A model generated the notes under the pieces. It had not been told where the DNA came from. It made no database searches and worked only from the letters and a program-made list of their open reading frames with translations. The translations under genes and the position numbers were made by a program. This document shows, in pieces, positions 8,533-17,275 of a stretch of DNA of 64,000 nt (the stretch's first letter is position 1; each line of letters begins with the position of its first letter). Origin of the DNA: Acidobacteriota bacterium (GTDB lineage: Bacteria > Acidobacteriota > Terriglobia > Acidiferrales > UBA7541); NCBI GenBank assembly GCA_003223325.1, contig QHYS01000023.1, forward strand, positions 10,500 through 74,499, given 5' to 3'.

Positions 8533-8957
8533 CCATTGCAAGCGAGGCGCTCCGGCCGTTCGATCAGCAGATCAAAGACCTTCTGCGCAGCGCGCACACG
8601 ATCGCGGTGCTAGGCCTGTCCTCGAGTCGTTTCCGGGCGAGCTACAGCGTATCGCAATACATGCAGTCCGCGGGTTATCGTATCATTCCGGTGAACCCAA
8701 ACGAGCAGCAAGTGCTGGGCGAAAAAGCGTACGCGCGGCTGGAGGATGTCCCGGAAAAAATTGATGTCGTTGACGTCTTTCGGAGATCGGAATTTGTGCC
8801 AGAAATTGTGGACTCCGCGATCCGCGTCGGCGCCCGCGCGATTTGGATGCAGGAAGGCGTCACCGATGAAGCCGCGGCGCAACGCGCGCGCGAGGCCGGA
8901 CTCTTCGTCGTAATGGACACCTGCATCCTGAAACAGCACCGCCGGCTAATGCGCTAG
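8529..8957 (+). CDS. CoA-binding domain protein (YccU-like)
   Basis: A 142-residue single-domain protein with the Rossmann fold of succinyl-CoA synthetase alpha subunits. Seen are TIAVLGLSSSRFRASYSVSQ, the nucleotide-loop region, GYRIIPVNPN and the C-terminal VVMDTCILKQHRRL. The family is widespread but its role is unsettled; CoA or acyl-CoA binding is inferred. It overlaps rluB by four bases, so it is translated from the same transcript. Confidence 0.88.
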   Translation: MTIASEALRPFDQQIKDLLRSAHTIAVLGLSSSRFRASYSVSQYMQSAGYRIIPVNPNEQQVLGEKAYARLEDVPEKIDVVDVFRRSEFVPEIVDSAIRVGARAIWMQEGVTDEAAAQRAREAGLFVVMDTCILKQHRRLMR

Positions 8958-9339
8958 CGCCCGAATCTTTTCTTCTTCGCGGAATCCGGCTCCCACTCAG
9001 AGCGAGCGGGCAAAGCGGAACGAAGATCAGCCCGCTTGGGCTTTTGCCGCTAGCTCGTAAGCGCCTTCCCAGCTAACTTCGACCTCCCTAGGTATTCTCA
9101 TCCAGGGACTTCTGAATGCCTGTAACCTCGGCAATGCTGACGGAATGACTGGGCTGGTCCGGAAGCACAACTGTGCGCGGTGCCCCAATTAGGGACTGCC
9201 AAGAATCTGTCTTCTTGCTCTGGTTGGTTGAAGGAAAACCCAAGAGGTTTCTTCGCGCGACTTTATCACCAAAGGGAAAGCGCCCTGCGGGCGGCGTTCT
9301 CAGAATGACACGTATCGTTGAGGATGGGGCGCCAAAAGC
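8958..9339. other. Convergent intergenic region with repeat copy 3
   Basis: About 380 bp between a plus-strand and a minus-strand gene. The part 9247-9312 matches the repeat at 19395-19471: GTTTCTTCGCGCGA, a run like CACAAAGGGAAAGC, then GGCGTTC and CAGAATGACAC. I see no gene in the rest. Confidence 0.55.
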
Positions 9340-10704
9340 TTACGGTCTTTCCGCCCCCGAAGTGCGGCGAGATTTGATTCCGCGAATTTGTTCCATGCGC
9401 GCGCGCAAGCGCTGCTCGAGGCCTTCGTCACCGGGTTGGTAATACCGGCGGCCAGCAAGGCTGGGCGGCAGGCATTCCATATCGGCTACTTTGTCGGGAA
9501 CGTCGTGGGCGTACTCGTAGCCGCGGCCGTAACCTTCGTGGCGCATCAGGCCGGTGACAGCGTTACGCAGATGCAGAGGCACAGGCTCGGATGCGGTGGT
9601 CTGCAAATCCTTTTGCGCCTCGCCGTAACCGGTATAAAGCGCATTCGACTTGGGAGCGAGCGCCAGATAGACGGCAGCTTGCGCCAGCGCCAGATTCCCT
9701 TCGGGCATGCCCACAAAATCCGCGGCTTGCATCGCAGCAACGGCAATTCCCAACGCGGCCGGATCGGCAAGGCCGATATCCTCGCTGGCCATGCGCACCA
9801 GGCGGCGTGCGACGTACAGCGGATCTTCGCCAGATTCGAGCATGCGCGCGAGCCAGTAGAGCGCTGCATCGGCATCGGAATTTCGCACCGATTTGTGCAG
9901 AACTGAGATCAGGTTGTAGTGCTCTTCGCCGGATTTATCGTAGAGCAGAAATTTGCGCTGCAGCGCGGCGGAAAGAAGCTCCTCGCTAAGCACGCGCGCG
10001 CCCTTGGTGCCGGGTTCCGCGGCGCGCACCAGGGCTTCAAGCGTGTTGTGCGCCGCGCGGGCGTCGCCATTGGCAAACGTGGCGATGCGTTCGAGGACGC
10101 CGTCAGGCGCCTCGATCTTTTCGGCGCCGTAACCGCGTTCCTTATCGGAGAGCGCGCGGCGCAGCAACCCGATGAGTTCTCGATTCGACAGAGCCAGCAA
10201 AGTGTAGACGCGAGTCCGCGAGAGCAGCGGCGCGATGACCTCAAACGAGGGATTCTCCGTGGTGGCGCCGATGAAGATGATGTTTCCCACCTCGACGTGC
10301 GGAAGAAAGGCGTCCTGCTGAGCCTTGTTGAATCGATGCACTTCGTCTACAAAGACAATTGTGCGGCGGCCCGTGCGGCGCGTATGCTCCGCAGCGGCCA
10401 TGACGTCTTTGATCTCGCGGATGCCGCTGAGCACAGCGCTGAAGGAGACAAATTCGGAATGCGTGCGGCGCGCGATGAGCCGCGCCAGCGTGGTCTTGCC
10501 GCAGCCGGGCGGGCCCCAAAGGATCATCGAGCCAAGATCGTCGGTTTCGATGGCCACCCGCAGTGGCTTACCGGGTCCGAGCAGCGCCTGCTGTCCGGCA
10601 AACTCCTCGAGCGAGCGTGGGCGCATGCGTTCGGCGAGCGGCGCGCTGGCCGCGGCGACGTTCGCTTCCACTTTGGCGAAAAGGCTCATGGCAGGCTTGC
10701 TCAT
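9340..10704 (-). CDS. rarA: Replication-associated recombination protein A (RarA/MgsA AAA+ ATPase)
   Basis: A complete 454-residue AAA+ ATPase related to clamp-loader and RuvB motors that acts at stalled replication forks. Walker A GPPGCGKTT (about 64-72), Walker B IVFVDEVHRF (about 115), sensor-1 IGATTENPSFE and the C-terminal tetramer domain with RNSDADAALYWLARML are visible. The start is ATG 10704, with GAGAA 5 nt upstream; an ATG five codons later is possible. A minus-strand rRNA methyltransferase gene lies about 125 bp upstream. Confidence 0.95.
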   Translation of the reverse strand: MSKPAMSLFAKVEANVAAASAPLAERMRPRSLEEFAGQQALLGPGKPLRVAIETDDLGSMILWGPPGCGKTTLARLIARRTHSEFVSFSAVLSGIREIKDVMAAAEHTRRTGRRTIVFVDEVHRFNKAQQDAFLPHVEVGNIIFIGATTENPSFEVIAPLLSRTRVYTLLALSNRELIGLLRRALSDKERGYGAEKIEAPDGVLERIATFANGDARAAHNTLEALVRAAEPGTKGARVLSEELLSAALQRKFLLYDKSGEEHYNLISVLHKSVRNSDADAALYWLARMLESGEDPLYVARRLVRMASEDIGLADPAALGIAVAAMQAADFVGMPEGNLALAQAAVYLALAPKSNALYTGYGEAQKDLQTTASEPVPLHLRNAVTGLMRHEGYGRGYEYAHDVPDKVADMECLPPSLAGRRYYQPGDEGLEQRLRARMEQIRGIKSRRTSGAERP

Positions 10705-10828
10705 CGGGTTCTCGTTATCTTAAGGATAACCGTTCCGTAGCGATCCCGCTCAATTGTGGCACAGGCAGTCATGCCGGTGCGCATTGGCTGGGGCTGGAAA
10801 CGCACAGCCAGGAATGGCTGTGCCCCTG

Positions 10829-11776
10829 TCAACCCAGGCCGCGCTGGCGGGCGGCCTCATATAAGAGGATGCTGCCAGCGACGCCTGCGTTCAGCGATTC
10901 GCGTGGCGAATCTTCCCGCTGCGTCTGCGTCGCGTCGGCATCCAGTGCTCGCGGCGTATGCGGAATTCGCACAATGGCGTCGGCCGAACGCACCAGGGCC
11001 GTGGGCAAGCCCGCGCCCTCATTGCCAACCAGCAGGGCAGCGGGCGCACGCCAATCGATTTCCCACGGATTGAACGGCCTGGTGGCGGCTCCGTCTAAAC
11101 CGCCATCGAAAACGTCCTCCGGGCAGGCAGCATAGATGCGCACTCCCGCAACCTTCAGTTGCGCGAGAAGCACGGGCGCGGAGATTCCGCGCACAATCGG
11201 CACGCGCAATGCAGAACCGGCCGAGGCACGCAGTGCCTTCGGCGCGTACGGGTTGGCGGTGCCGATGGCGCCCGCGGCGCATGCGGCGATTCCGGAGGCA
11301 CCAAAGGCCTCGGCGGTGCGCACCAAAGTCCCGACGTTTCCGGGGTCCTGCACGCCGGCCAGCAGCAATACCAAGGGAATTCCGGTAAGGAGATCGTCGA
11401 AGGTTCCCGCGCGCGGACGCACCAGCGCAGCGATGCCTTGCGGCGTTTCGGTTCCGCTGGCAGACGCAAACAGGCGATCGCTGGTGCGGAGCAGGCGCGC
11501 TCCGGCGGGAATCCAGGGCCCGAGCCGCGAGATGTGTTGCGCGCCCGTCTCGCTGAAAAGCACGGCGAGGACCTCGACGCCGGAACGCAAAGCTGTCTCC
11601 ACAAGACGCGCCCCTTCGACACCGGCGGTTTCTTCGAATTCAAAGCGATGCGGAAAGATTTCGCCAGAAAGACCGACGCGAAAACGCTTCAGCCAGCGAT
11701 TCTCGCGGCTCTCGATGGATTCGGAGACTCGTGGCGGCGCCGCGCGGCCGGGACGCATTTCGGCCCTGCGCATCAT
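10829..11776 (-). CDS. SpoU-type RNA 2'-O-methyltransferase
   Basis: A 315-residue SPOUT methyltransferase using S-adenosylmethionine to methylate RNA ribose. Motif 1 is visible in GVQDPGNVGTLVRTAEAFG, motif 2 in ALLVGNEGAGLP, motif 3 near ESLNAGVAGSILLYEAARQR. The N-terminal substrate-binding part (EETAGVEGARLVETALRSG) resembles TrmH/RlmB proteins. The open frame extends to 11821; I chose the ATG at 11776, with another at 11758. None has a strong ribosome-binding site. The methylated base is not predictable. Confidence 0.88.
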   Translation of the reverse strand: MMRRAEMRPGRAAPPRVSESIESRENRWLKRFRVGLSGEIFPHRFEFEETAGVEGARLVETALRSGVEVLAVLFSETGAQHISRLGPWIPAGARLLRTSDRLFASASGTETPQGIAALVRPRAGTFDDLLTGIPLVLLLAGVQDPGNVGTLVRTAEAFGASGIAACAAGAIGTANPYAPKALRASAGSALRVPIVRGISAPVLLAQLKVAGVRIYAACPEDVFDGGLDGAATRPFNPWEIDWRAPAALLVGNEGAGLPTALVRSADAIVRIPHTPRALDADATQTQREDSPRESLNAGVAGSILLYEAARQRGLG

Positions 11777-12090
11777 GGAGCGAGAGTAACAAACGCATAT
11801 GCACCGGTAAAGGCGCCACAACTATTTGACCCAGCCGAGTACGAAAAGAGTTACCTTCGGCTCTGGAGACGTGTGCGGATTTGGCGGAGGGGTAGCCAAC
11901 AATTGCGTCTGAGCCCGGGTTTTGTGCGCATAAGACGAGACCCGACGCGCTCACAAACATGGCGCCGTTGGTTTCATTGGTCTGTCGCCTGATGGGCAAG
12001 GTAGCGTGGCCCAGTTGGGAGGGCAATGTGACGGTGATAGTGCGCGAGTTAAGGCTAACTAACTACCAGCCACGAAGTCCGGAGGAGGAA

Positions 12091-12693
12091 TTACGAGAAC
12101 AGGCGCGAGCGAAGCCCTGTCCAGGCCAAATGGCCAGCGGGCGAATCGACCAGCCCTTTTAGGCCAAAAATCAGGGCAATGAGCAGGCAGTGGAGTTCAG
12201 CGCGAATAGCCTTCGGCGAAAACTCATTCCACAAGGCAATGCGCCGGAGTCCATCGAAGTGCGGGAACCACCGGGGCACTTCCCTCAGATAGCGCTCATA
12301 GGGCCCGCCATAGAGTTCCAGAAGCCAGCCCTCTTCGTAGCGGACGACCGCCGAATAGACAGCGAAGCACCAGAGCAAGATGAAAGGCGCCAGCCAGGGG
12401 AGCCGCGCGAAAAACGTCGCGCTGGCGCAGACGGCCGCGTTACCAATGTAAAGAGGATTGCGTACGAGTTGGTAAGGCCCGCCGGTGGTCAATTCCAGCG
12501 GCAGCTTCAGCCGATGGTGAATGTAGGACTGCGCCCAGATCCGCAGGGCCACGCCGGCGAATAGCAACGCGAGGCCAGCGCCCCAAGTCAGGGCGGTGTT
12601 GCTGACCTCGCCGCGCCTCCAGAAGAGCACCAAAAGCAACGGAAAGTGCGTGAGCACTCCGCGATGCCGGAAGACCCATTTCCCGGAGAGCAT
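12091..12693 (-). CDS. Isoprenylcysteine carboxyl methyltransferase family membrane protein
   Basis: A 200-residue integral membrane protein with about four or five hydrophobic segments (LTWGAGLALLFAGVALRIWA, APFILLWCFAVYSAVV, LHCLLIALIFGLKGLV). The family signature GPYQLVRNPLYIGN and the later YGGPYERYLREVPRWFP form the SAM-binding C-terminal part of ICMT/PEMT-like enzymes. Bacteria lack prenylated CaaX proteins, so the substrate is probably a lipid or small molecule. It stands alone on the minus strand. Start ATG 12693. Confidence 0.85.
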   Translation of the reverse strand: MLSGKWVFRHRGVLTHFPLLLVLFWRRGEVSNTALTWGAGLALLFAGVALRIWAQSYIHHRLKLPLELTTGGPYQLVRNPLYIGNAAVCASATFFARLPWLAPFILLWCFAVYSAVVRYEEGWLLELYGGPYERYLREVPRWFPHFDGLRRIALWNEFSPKAIRAELHCLLIALIFGLKGLVDSPAGHLAWTGLRSRLFS

Positions 12694-12808
12694 GGGCCCA
12701 GTTTAGATCAGCGGCAAGGAGCATACGAAAAGAAAAAGACGGAGATTTCGTTTCCATCAAGAATCGGGCTTGGGCATGTGAGATGCGCGAGGCGCAGAAC
12801 GGGAAAAC

Positions 12809-13177
12809 TTATTCTCTGTCGAGCAGGAGTTTCAGTTTAGGGATCAAGTCGGTGCCAACGCAGGATTTGCTTACAAAACCATGCGCGCCCAGCAGGCGAA
12901 CGGCGGTTTCGGCCTCAGGCGTGCACTCCTGCACGGTCAAGAAAAGAATTTTTGTGGAAGGGGCTATGCGGCGTATTTCGAAGGCGGTCTGGATGCCGTT
13001 CATCTCCGGCATATTGATATCGAGGAGCACCAGGTCGGGGTCTAGCGCCTTGACCTGATCGACGGCCTGTCGGCCGTGTTCCGCCTCGCCACAGACGGGC
13101 AGGGCGTGCGTCTTGAGGAGTTCGCGCACGGTGTTCCGCGCGATGGAATGGTCGTCGACAACTAGGATTCCAGCCGT
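12809..13177 (-). CDS. Single-domain response regulator with apparent ACG start
   Basis: A CheY-like receiver of 122 residues. With the start at 13177 the acidic pair D8/D9 (ILVVDDHSIARN), phosphoacceptor D53 (LVLLDINMPEMNG) and lysine (FVSKS) are all in place. The frame has no ATG, GTG or TTG between a stop and the ILVVDD strand. GGAGGTAA (13181-13188) stands 6 nt before an ACG at 13175-13177, exactly where a start is expected. The first conventional start is a GTG at 13129, which would remove the acidic pair. Either ACG is used weakly or an ATG has been lost. It is a paralogue of the receiver at 16177-16560. Confidence 0.75.
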   Translation of the reverse strand, partial: TAGILVVDDHSIARNTVRELLKTHALPVCGEAEHGRQAVDQVKALDPDLVLLDINMPEMNGIQTAFEIRRIAPSTKILFLTVQECTPEAETAVRLLGAHGFVSKSCVGTDLIPKLKLLLDRE

Positions 13178-13497
13178 AAGTTACCTCCAAAAAATGAGTG
13201 AATTACCCTGTTATCATAGCGCTGGCTATGGTGCTCCGAGCGACCATCTCAATTCTATACTGGGATACCTGTATGGTGTTCAAACTTGAACATCTTGCGT
13301 AGGTCTTAGAGGGTACGGCTGGCATGGCACAAGGATGAAGCGCGTTTCTGGGCCAGGATGGTCATCACTGCGGCGACGGAGTCCCTACGGCCTGGTCTAC
13401 GGCGTGCCAAAGTTACCGCCCAGATCAGTGATCGCCCGTGCGCAGAAGAGGCGCTGTGTTCCAGGGTAACTGTCCCACTGATAACAACCCGGGACCG
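13178..13497. other. Intergenic region, no gene seen
   Basis: About 320 bp that must hold the promoter of the minus-strand receiver gene. Apart from its ribosome-binding site I see no conserved element or credible coding frame. Confidence 0.4.
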
Positions 13498-14460
13498 TTA
13501 CCTGCGAATGCGGCCAAAGCCCCCGAACCTCGGGCCGAACCCCCAGACTCCTACGCCCCAGCCAATGTAGGGACCAAAATAGGGCCCCGGATAGCAGTCC
13601 CAGCCCCACGGGCCGCAGTATCCGTAATAATAAGGAGGCGGGTAGCCGGGCCGTGCACCGCGACGGCGAGGCGGATTGGCGTAGGCATCCTGGTCCTTAT
13701 AATCACTCTGAGTGACCGGCTGGAACGCCACTTGGCCTTTTTCAGTGGAGATGGCCAGCGGCGCCGCAAGGCGGAAGCTTAGCAACATTTCCGGAGAAAC
13801 CACGGTGGGCCGCCCGCGTGTATACAGAACGGCGGCCACGCCGGCTGTTGCTCCTAAGCCCGCGCCGATCGCAGCGCCTTGTCCGCCGCCAATAGCCGCT
13901 CCGATGATCGTGCCGAGGACGGTGGTGGTACCCACCGTGGCCACGTTACGTTCCGCAGAACCCGGCGGGGCAGGCGAGGGTGCGGCCTGCTGCATTTGTG
14001 TGCTTACGGGAAGCTGCTCTCCATCCACCAGCGAGAGTTCGGTAATCTCTAATCCCAGCCGGGAAACGCCTTTGCCTTCGCTGGCCTTTTGCGCCACGTC
14101 CACGCGGCCGATCACGCTTTGGCCTCGCCGCGCTACCACCCAGCCGTGCACAACGAGTGGCTGATCCAGAACTGCGCTAAAAGTGTCGCCGACATGATTC
14201 CGGTCGCTCGAGAGCCACTGGCTGAGACGCACCGGGATCATCGTGCCTGCCGGCAACGTCAGCGTCGTCGGCAGAGTTGAGATGGATTGCGCCGGTGCGG
14301 CATCGCCTGCCCGCTGCTGGTTCTGTTGCCGCGCCGGCAGGCTGGAGACCGCGGCCGGGGGTGAACTCTGATTATGCCCGGCCCAGGCCGGCGGAGCCAC
14401 CGCACCAAACGCCAGCAGGAAAACGCCAAACGCTCTCACGCGCATCACCTTTTCACCCAT
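13498..14460 (-). CDS. Exported protein with glycine-zipper segment and Gly/Tyr-rich tail
   Basis: A 320-residue protein of unknown function. A signal peptide is clear (AFGVFLLAFGAVAPPAWAG). Residues about 60-160 form a beta-rich domain starting TLPAGTMIPVRLSQWLSSDRN with GRVDVAQK, resembling TrbI/VirB10-like pilot domains. A glycine zipper follows (GTIIGAAIGGGQGAAIGAG), likely inserting in or lining the outer membrane. The last 60 residues are rich in Gly, Tyr, Pro and Trp. ATG 14460 has AGGAG 3 nt upstream; an ATG at 14445 is an alternative. Periplasm or outer membrane location is inferred. Confidence 0.8.
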   Translation of the reverse strand: MGEKVMRVRAFGVFLLAFGAVAPPAWAGHNQSSPPAAVSSLPARQQNQQRAGDAAPAQSISTLPTTLTLPAGTMIPVRLSQWLSSDRNHVGDTFSAVLDQPLVVHGWVVARRGQSVIGRVDVAQKASEGKGVSRLGLEITELSLVDGEQLPVSTQMQQAAPSPAPPGSAERNVATVGTTTVLGTIIGAAIGGGQGAAIGAGLGATAGVAAVLYTRGRPTVVSPEMLLSFRLAAPLAISTEKGQVAFQPVTQSDYKDQDAYANPPRRRGARPGYPPPYYYGYCGPWGWDCYPGPYFGPYIGWGVGVWGFGPRFGGFGRIRR

Positions 14461-14573
14461 AGGCTCCTCTCATACAGCGCTACCCTAACGATGATTGTTC
14501 GCCTGTTCGGAGTTGCCTGTAGGGAGTGGAGAGAGAAGAGAACTTCACCACTGTGGCGAGACTGGCCGGGTCG

Positions 14574-14837
14574 TCATTTTTCTCTGGCCACTTTGCGGTA
14601 GTAGCGACTAGGAATTGCGCCCGCCATCGCCGCCATCAGTATCGCGCCTACCAGGGCTTCGGCCGGCGGATGCTCCAGGACATCGAGCAGCAGATAAGCC
14701 ATGCCCAGATAGACCGCTTCCATCACCGCGAGGCGGCAAATGGTTGTGCGCCACGACTGCGCACGAGGCCGCAGAACCACAAGCAGCAGCACAATCACTG
14801 CGGCTGCAAACAGCAGCGGTATCCATTCTGGGGACAT
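14574..14837 (-). CDS. Small membrane protein, function unknown
   Basis: An 87-residue hydrophobic protein with about three membrane segments (WIPLLFAAAVIVLLLVVL, AVYLGMAYLLLDVL, ALVGAILMAAMAGAI). AGAGGT lies 2-3 nt before the ATG, and the composition is that of a real membrane protein. I do not recognise the family. It is co-oriented with the upstream-lying exported protein gene. Confidence 0.6.
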   Translation of the reverse strand: MSPEWIPLLFAAAVIVLLLVVLRPRAQSWRTTICRLAVMEAVYLGMAYLLLDVLEHPPAEALVGAILMAAMAGAIPSRYYRKVAREK

Positions 14838-14963
14838 GACCTCTTTCCTTGGTGGATCCTTTATCAGTTATCAGTTCTTGCGAGTCTTAGGTGCTGCACA
14901 CGCTCCACCACCATCGCACCTACGGTATTTTGCCTATTGAAGAGCCTAGCACGCGTTTAGTAT

Positions 14964-15871
14964 TTGACCGTGGGTTCGTATCACGGTCACGCACGAATCC
15001 GGCGAGAGCCCCACCAAAACGGGAAACGTGCTCGATTGAACAAAAGAAAAAGGGCCTCATTCAGACCCACGAGCGGCGCCCGCGAAGGAGGCGAACGTCC
15101 ACGCCTTCTCTTCGTCGACGACGAAGAAAATATTCGCCTGACGCTGCCGCTTCTGCTGGAACACCATGGATTCGATGTGACCACCGTGGCTGGGGTAGCC
15201 GATGCGCCGTCAGTTTTGACGTTCTGCTGGCGGACCTGAATATCCATCGCGAGGGCGACGGCTTTCTGGTCCTCACGGCCATGCGCCGCGCTCAGCCACG
15301 CTGCAGTAATTTCATCCTCACCGGCTATCCCGGCCTGGAGAATGCCATTCGCGCCATCCAGTATCAAGTGGACGACTACTTCACTAAGCCCGCGGACGTC
15401 GAGGAGCTTGTCTCCAAGATCAAGGCTCGGCTTACCGCCCCTGCCAGGAAGCCGGTCAGGCTCGCTGTTGTGCTCATGGAGCACGAATGCGAGATCACCG
15501 CGAAGATTCTCGAAGCCATCAAGCATGACGCCATTCTCCGGAAGGCGCCTATCGACGATCGAAGGCGCGTCGATCATCTGCCCTCGATCTTCCAGGTCGT
15601 TATTGCGCGCGTCATGAACGAAGGATGCCCGCTTACTCCGCGCGATTTGCAATTTGCCGCGCGTCACGGAAGGCGGCGCAAGAAAAACGGCTATACGCCC
15701 ACGATGCTCGTGCGCGAATTCCAGGTCATCGGAGAAACCCTCTACGATATGCTCGGCAGCGATATCCTGCCGCTCGGAGTCGTGGAACTCACTTCGGATC
15801 TGAAATTATTGATCCAGAGCTTGAACACATTCACGCTCGTATCTTTTGATGCCTACTCTCGCGCAAAATGA
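14964..15871 (+). pseudogene. Response regulator with RsbRD-like C-terminal domain, disrupted by a deletion
   Basis: The N-terminal receiver strand RLLFVDDEENIRLTLPLLLE and following residues to GVADA lie in one frame. The continuation FDVLLADLNIHREGDGF, with the phosphoacceptor aspartate, lies in another. From the first acidic residue to the phosphoacceptor there are about 37 residues instead of about 43, so roughly 17-20 bases are missing near 15200-15215. Residues after the receiver (ARHGRRRKKNGYTPTMLVREFQ and following) resemble the RsbRD N-terminal sensing domain found in acidobacterial regulators. As written the gene cannot make a full protein. A TTG near 15036 or the ATG at 14964 would be the start. 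Confidence 0.7.
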
Positions 15872-16031
15872 GCATCCGATCAAGAATGTTCATCCCGTCT
15901 TCGGCGAAGTCATCAAATGAGCTTTCGCCGTGGAAAAAAGTTCAATGCAAGCCAGGGCTCTCTCAGGAACCCGCGCTCCTTTGACAAAGTCTGAAGGAAC
16001 AGCCCTAACAGAAATAACCCGCAGCCGTACG

Positions 16032-16103
16032 ATGAGCGAAATTCCAGCTGCGATTCTCTGCATCGATGACGAAGAAAGGAAAAGTCGATCTCTGGCGGCC
16101 TAA
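16032..16103 (+). pseudogene. Remnant of a receiver-domain gene (N-terminus only)
   Basis: A 23-codon frame, MSEIPAAILCIDDEERKSRS and three more residues, then TAA. AAILCIDDEE is the first beta-strand and acidic pair of a response regulator; nothing that follows continues a receiver. It lies between two other receiver genes and looks like the stub of a deleted third. Confidence 0.5.
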
Positions 16104-16176
16104 CTAAAGGTGAGGGTGACAATTACTGATGGCTGTGGTGCACCTGTTGAGTAACCGCCTGAAAGCCTGAGACCCG

Positions 16177-16560
16177 CTAATGTGTGGTTACCAGCCTCTC
16201 AATGGTGGAGATGAGAACGCGCGCGGGAGACGACTTGGGAACCAGGGCTTCGACGCCCAGCAACTTCGCCGCCGTGAAGGCTTCCGGCGAATCGTTGACG
16301 GTGAAGAATACGATCTTCGCGTAAGGCGCCATCCGCCGGATGGCGTAAGCCGCCTGCACTCCATCCATTTCCGGCATCCCGATATCCAGAAGGACGATAT
16401 CGGGCTCGAGCGAGCGCACTTTTTCGAGGGCTTGCTTGCCGTTCTCCGCTTCCCCACAAACCACCGCCCTGTTCCTGCCCATGTCGTCAACAACGGCGCG
16501 TGCCGTTCTCCGCGCGGCCGGATGATCGTCTACAAGCAAGATTCGGGCGGGTATGTGCAA
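16177..16560 (-). CDS. Single-domain response regulator
   Basis: A 127-residue receiver with acidic pair D11/D12 (RILLVDDHPAARR), phosphoacceptor D59 (DIVLLDIGMPEMDGVQAA) and the C-terminal lysine (LVPKSS). No output domain follows. There is no ATG at the expected place; TTG at 16558-16560 gives the right length, with a weak GGGA upstream. It is similar along its length to the receiver at 12809-13177 (both continue IRR-AP--KI-F-TV after MPEM), so they are paralogues. A partner kinase is not adjacent. Confidence 0.8.
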   Translation of the reverse strand: MHIPARILLVDDHPAARRTARAVVDDMGRNRAVVCGEAENGKQALEKVRSLEPDIVLLDIGMPEMDGVQAAYAIRRMAPYAKIVFFTVNDSPEAFTAAKLLGVEALVPKSSPARVLISTIERLVTTH

Positions 16561-16930
16561 ATCTGAATCCCATAAGGGGCGGAAGGGGGCTACCCATAGG
16601 GCGGGGCGCCTGGGAAGGCGGGGCTTTTTCGTCCCACTCGTAAGAATGAGCGTGACGATCGGTCCATACAATAGGGAACATACCCTAGAGTCGCTAGCTG
16701 GCCTTACGACTGTGGATTCGGCCCGCCTATTTCCTCAGTCGCGTTGTGGACAACCACAAACCGACCATTCCACTCGGGTTTTTCTTTTTGGTAGGTCCTC
16801 TCGGGTGTACTCGCTCATCTCTTACAGGGCTGACGTGGGGCCGCGTAAGGCATGCCAGGTATTGCCGCGTTCGCCAATCCAAAGTTAACTGGCTTGAGGT
16901 GTGAACCAGCGCCACGGCGAGGATGAGCCC
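16561..16930. other. Intergenic region, nothing recognised
   Basis: About 370 bp upstream of the minus-strand receiver gene. It contains GCGCC-6nt-GGCG followed by TTTTT at about 16606-16632, a weak plus-strand terminator-like site. Coding frames here look random. Confidence 0.3.
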
Positions 16931-17161
16931 ATGGGTATCCGCGCAAACCATCCCCATTCTCGTGAAGCAAGGGCTCCCAACGAACACTACCTCAAGGGTG
17001 TTTCGCGTTTGGTTAATCCGCCAAGTGAAGACGCCGAAATAGTCTCGGGGGAAGAAGACCCTGGGGAGCGCGATTACCTGGGCCGCCTGCTTCGCGTCGC
17101 CGATGAAGCCCTCAGCCGGTTCAAGCGGCGAGTTTACGAGCGCACGCGTCGCGTCCACTGA
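16931..17161 (+). CDS. Small hypothetical protein, highly charged
   Basis: A 76-codon frame with GAGGA about 7 nt before its ATG. The product is hydrophilic, with an acidic middle (DAEIVSGEEDPGERD) and a basic helix-like end (EALSRFKRRVYERTRR). I recognise no family. An overlapping minus-strand frame is longer but has no recognisable features, so this is a low-confidence call. Confidence 0.35.
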   Translation: MGIRANHPHSREARAPNEHYLKGVSRLVNPPSEDAEIVSGEEDPGERDYLGRLLRVADEALSRFKRRVYERTRRVH

Positions 17162-17275
17162 AACACTGCCAGGCACGACTCGACCCACAGTTTCCGCCGA
17201 AACGCGCACCGCGCGCCACAGTGACTCTTCCTTTTTCCTTCAGGCTGCTAGAATGTTGTGGCAGGAGGAACTCAC

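Noticed and set aside
11840-12090. A tRNA or small RNA gene
   Set aside because: No acceptor stem, anticodon loop or TPsiC-like sequence could be folded by eye.
12091-12693. Eukaryote-like prenyl-protein methylation system
   Set aside because: The ICMT-like family is common in bacteria without CaaX proteins; nothing else of such a pathway is present.
16727-17209. 160-codon minus-strand frame
   Set aside because: No domain, no ribosome-binding site, and it overlaps a plus-strand frame with a better site; probably chance.
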